A stretch of 64,000 bases of DNA from Rhynochetos jubatus (Eukaryota; Chordata; Aves; Eurypygiformes; Rhynochetidae): the NCBI GenBank assembly GCA_027574665.1, contig CM050673.1, positions 8,727,420 to 8,791,419 on the forward strand, in the 5' to 3' direction. Made by a program: the position numbers and the translations under genes. Shown piece after piece: positions 62,801-64,000 of this stretch; positions within the stretch are counted from its first letter, which is position 1; each line of letters begins with the position of its first letter. The notes beneath the pieces were generated by a model that was not told the DNA's origin, ran no database searches, and saw only the letters and a program-made list of their open reading frames with translations.

Positions 62801-64000
62801 GGGAGAATCTCAAGAGCAGGGGGTGGAGCAAGCCAGGCCTCAAACCACGAGAAGCTCCAGCCCAAAAAAAGCCACAATCCAGCCCACATCCGGGAGGATC
62901 TCAAGAGCAGGGGGTGGAGCAAGCCAGGCCTCAAACCACGAGAAGCTCCAGCCCAAAAGGCAGCCAAAATGCAGCACACATCCGGGAGAATCTCAAGAGC
63001 AGGGGGTGGAGCAAGCCAGGCCTCAAACCACGAGAAGCTCCAGCCCAAAAGGCAGCCATAATCCAGCCCACATCTGGGAGATTATCAAGAGCAGGGGGTG
63101 GAGCAAGCCAGGCCTCAAACCATGAGAAGCTCCAGCCCAAAAGGGAGCCAAAATGCAGCCCACATCTGGGAGAATCTCAAGAGCAGGGGGTGGAGCAAGA
63201 CAGGCCTCAAACCTCGAGAAGCTCCAGCCCAAAAGGCCGCCAAACTTCAGCCCACCTCCGGGAGAATATGAAAAGCAGTGGGTGGAGCAAGCCAGGCCTC
63301 AAACCACAAGAAGCTCCAGCCCAAAAGGCAGCCATAATCCAGCCCACATCCGGGAGAATATCAAGAGCAGGGGGTGGAGCAAGGCAGGCCTCAAACCACG
63401 AGAAGCTCCAGCTCAAAAGGAAGCCAAAATGCAGCCCACCTCTGGGAGAATATCAAGAGCAGGGGGTGGAGTAAGCCAGGCCTCAAACCACGAGAACCTC
63501 CAGCCCAAAAAGCAGCCAAATTCCAGCCCACCTCCGGGAGAATCTCAAGAGCGGGGGTGGAGCAAGCCAGGCCTCAAACCACGAGAAGCTCCAGCCCAAA
63601 AGGCAGCCAAAATGCAGCCCAACTCCGAGAGAATATCAAGAGCAGGGGGTGGAGCAAACCAGGCCTCAAACCACGAGAAGCTCCAGCCCAAAAGGCAGCC
63701 ATAATGCAGCCCACCTCCGGGAGAATCTCAAGAGCAGGGGGTGGAGCAAGCCAGGCCTCAAATCACGAGAAGCTCCAGCCCAAAAGGCAGCCAAAATGCA
63801 GCCCACATTCGGGAGAATCTCAAGAGCAGGGGGTGGAGCAAGCCAGGGCTCAAACCACGAGAAGCTCCAGCCCAAAAGGCAGCCAAAATGCAGCCCACCT
63901 CCGGGAGAATCTCAAGAGCAGGGGTTGTGGAGCAAGGCAGGCCTCAAACCACGAGAAGCTCCAACCCAAAAGGCAGCCAAAATGCAGCCCACATCCGGGA

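Larger units (their letters stand above)
55442..64000 (-). repeat. 92-bp satellite array, inverted right arm
   Basis: About 93 copies of the same 92-bp monomer, now as reverse complement: the plus strand reads CCACGAGAAGCTCC and AGGCCTCAAACC where the left arm reads the opposite strand. It shares left-arm variants, such as the GAGGTGGG form at monomer 45-52 (seen here as CCCACCTCC) and the CATGG form at 87-91. The arm therefore comes from the same family rather than a related satellite. It has its own indels, for example a shortened unit near 61,030, a one-base loss near 61,905, and a length change near 63,920 (GGGGTTGTGGAGC). The array continues past the end of the window. No gene or non-satellite sequence is present. 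Confidence 0.98.

Noticed and set aside
32..63875. Hundreds of open frames of 60-861 codons on both strands
   Set aside because: All are translations of the same 92-bp repeat. The open strand switches with repeat orientation, most apparent starts are TTG or GTG at a fixed monomer position, and the openness follows from the lack of stop codons in the T-poor consensus strand.
1..64000. CRISPR array
   Set aside because: There are no unique spacers. The whole unit repeats, and the monomer length and absence of leader or cas genes do not fit.
1..64000. CENP-B box
   Set aside because: The minus strand has A-N-N-CGGG in ACATCCGGG-like context, but the required upstream TTCG at the right spacing is absent in the consensus, so the core motif is not met.
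1..64000. Transposable element, LTR, telomeric repeat, tRNA or rRNA gene
   Set aside because: Register with the 92-bp monomer is continuous from end to end; no stretch of more than a few bases falls outside it, and no TTAGGG-type repeat or RNA gene structure was seen.
1..64000. Bacterial or phage origin
   Set aside because: A single 92-bp satellite over 64 kb with no genes and with CpG-decay variants is a eukaryotic heterochromatin pattern.
55442..64000. The right arm as a different satellite family
   Set aside because: Its reverse complement aligns to the same 92-bp consensus along its full length, with shared variant classes.

Overview
The window is one uninterrupted block of satellite DNA. 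I see no protein-coding gene, RNA gene, transposon, CRISPR array or unique sequence anywhere in it. All 64,000 bases are head-to-tail copies of one 92-bp monomer, about 695 in total. The array runs off both ends, so its true length exceeds 64 kb. Adjacent monomers usually differ at only a few positions. Length is very stable: over about 602 monomers in the left part the net phase drift is only 6 bases.

The consensus monomer begins at window position 1. By my hand count it holds 7 A, 26 C, 28 G and 31 T, about 59% GC, with a marked shortage of A on the plus strand of the left arm. It carries one AGGCCT, one CCGG, two CpG sites and an internal triplication of an 11-12 bp GGCTG-T-rich motif. Its most common variants look like decay of methylated CpG. 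That, the monomer-array organisation and the array length point to a eukaryote with germline CpG methylation, most likely a vertebrate. I do not recognise the family and cannot name the species.

Layout. 1-10,097 is a fairly homogeneous domain with direct duplications (a 55-monomer offset and an 11-monomer tandem duplication). 10,098-11,300 is the most diverged stretch, with several single-base indels. 11,301-44,761 is a long domain of mixed higher-order repeats whose copies lie at irregular whole multiples of 92 bp (6, 8, 17, 20, 23, 25, 27, 35, 37, 77 monomers and others). 44,762-55,441 is a more diverged domain marked by a two-monomer block with compensating indels that recurs four and a half times. 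At about 55,441-55,446 the array flips orientation, and 55,442-64,000 is the same satellite on the opposite strand, with its own 18-monomer duplication and a small triplication of a 183-bp dimer.

Many long open frames exist, up to 861 codons on the minus strand of the left arm and the plus strand of the right arm. They arise because the T-poor strand of the consensus has no stop codon in any frame. Since 92 is not a multiple of 3, each open frame passes through all three frames every 276 bp. I treat them as compositional artefacts, not genes. The points of interest are the array architecture: the orientation switch, the higher-order modules, the CpG-decay signature and the strict preservation of monomer length.
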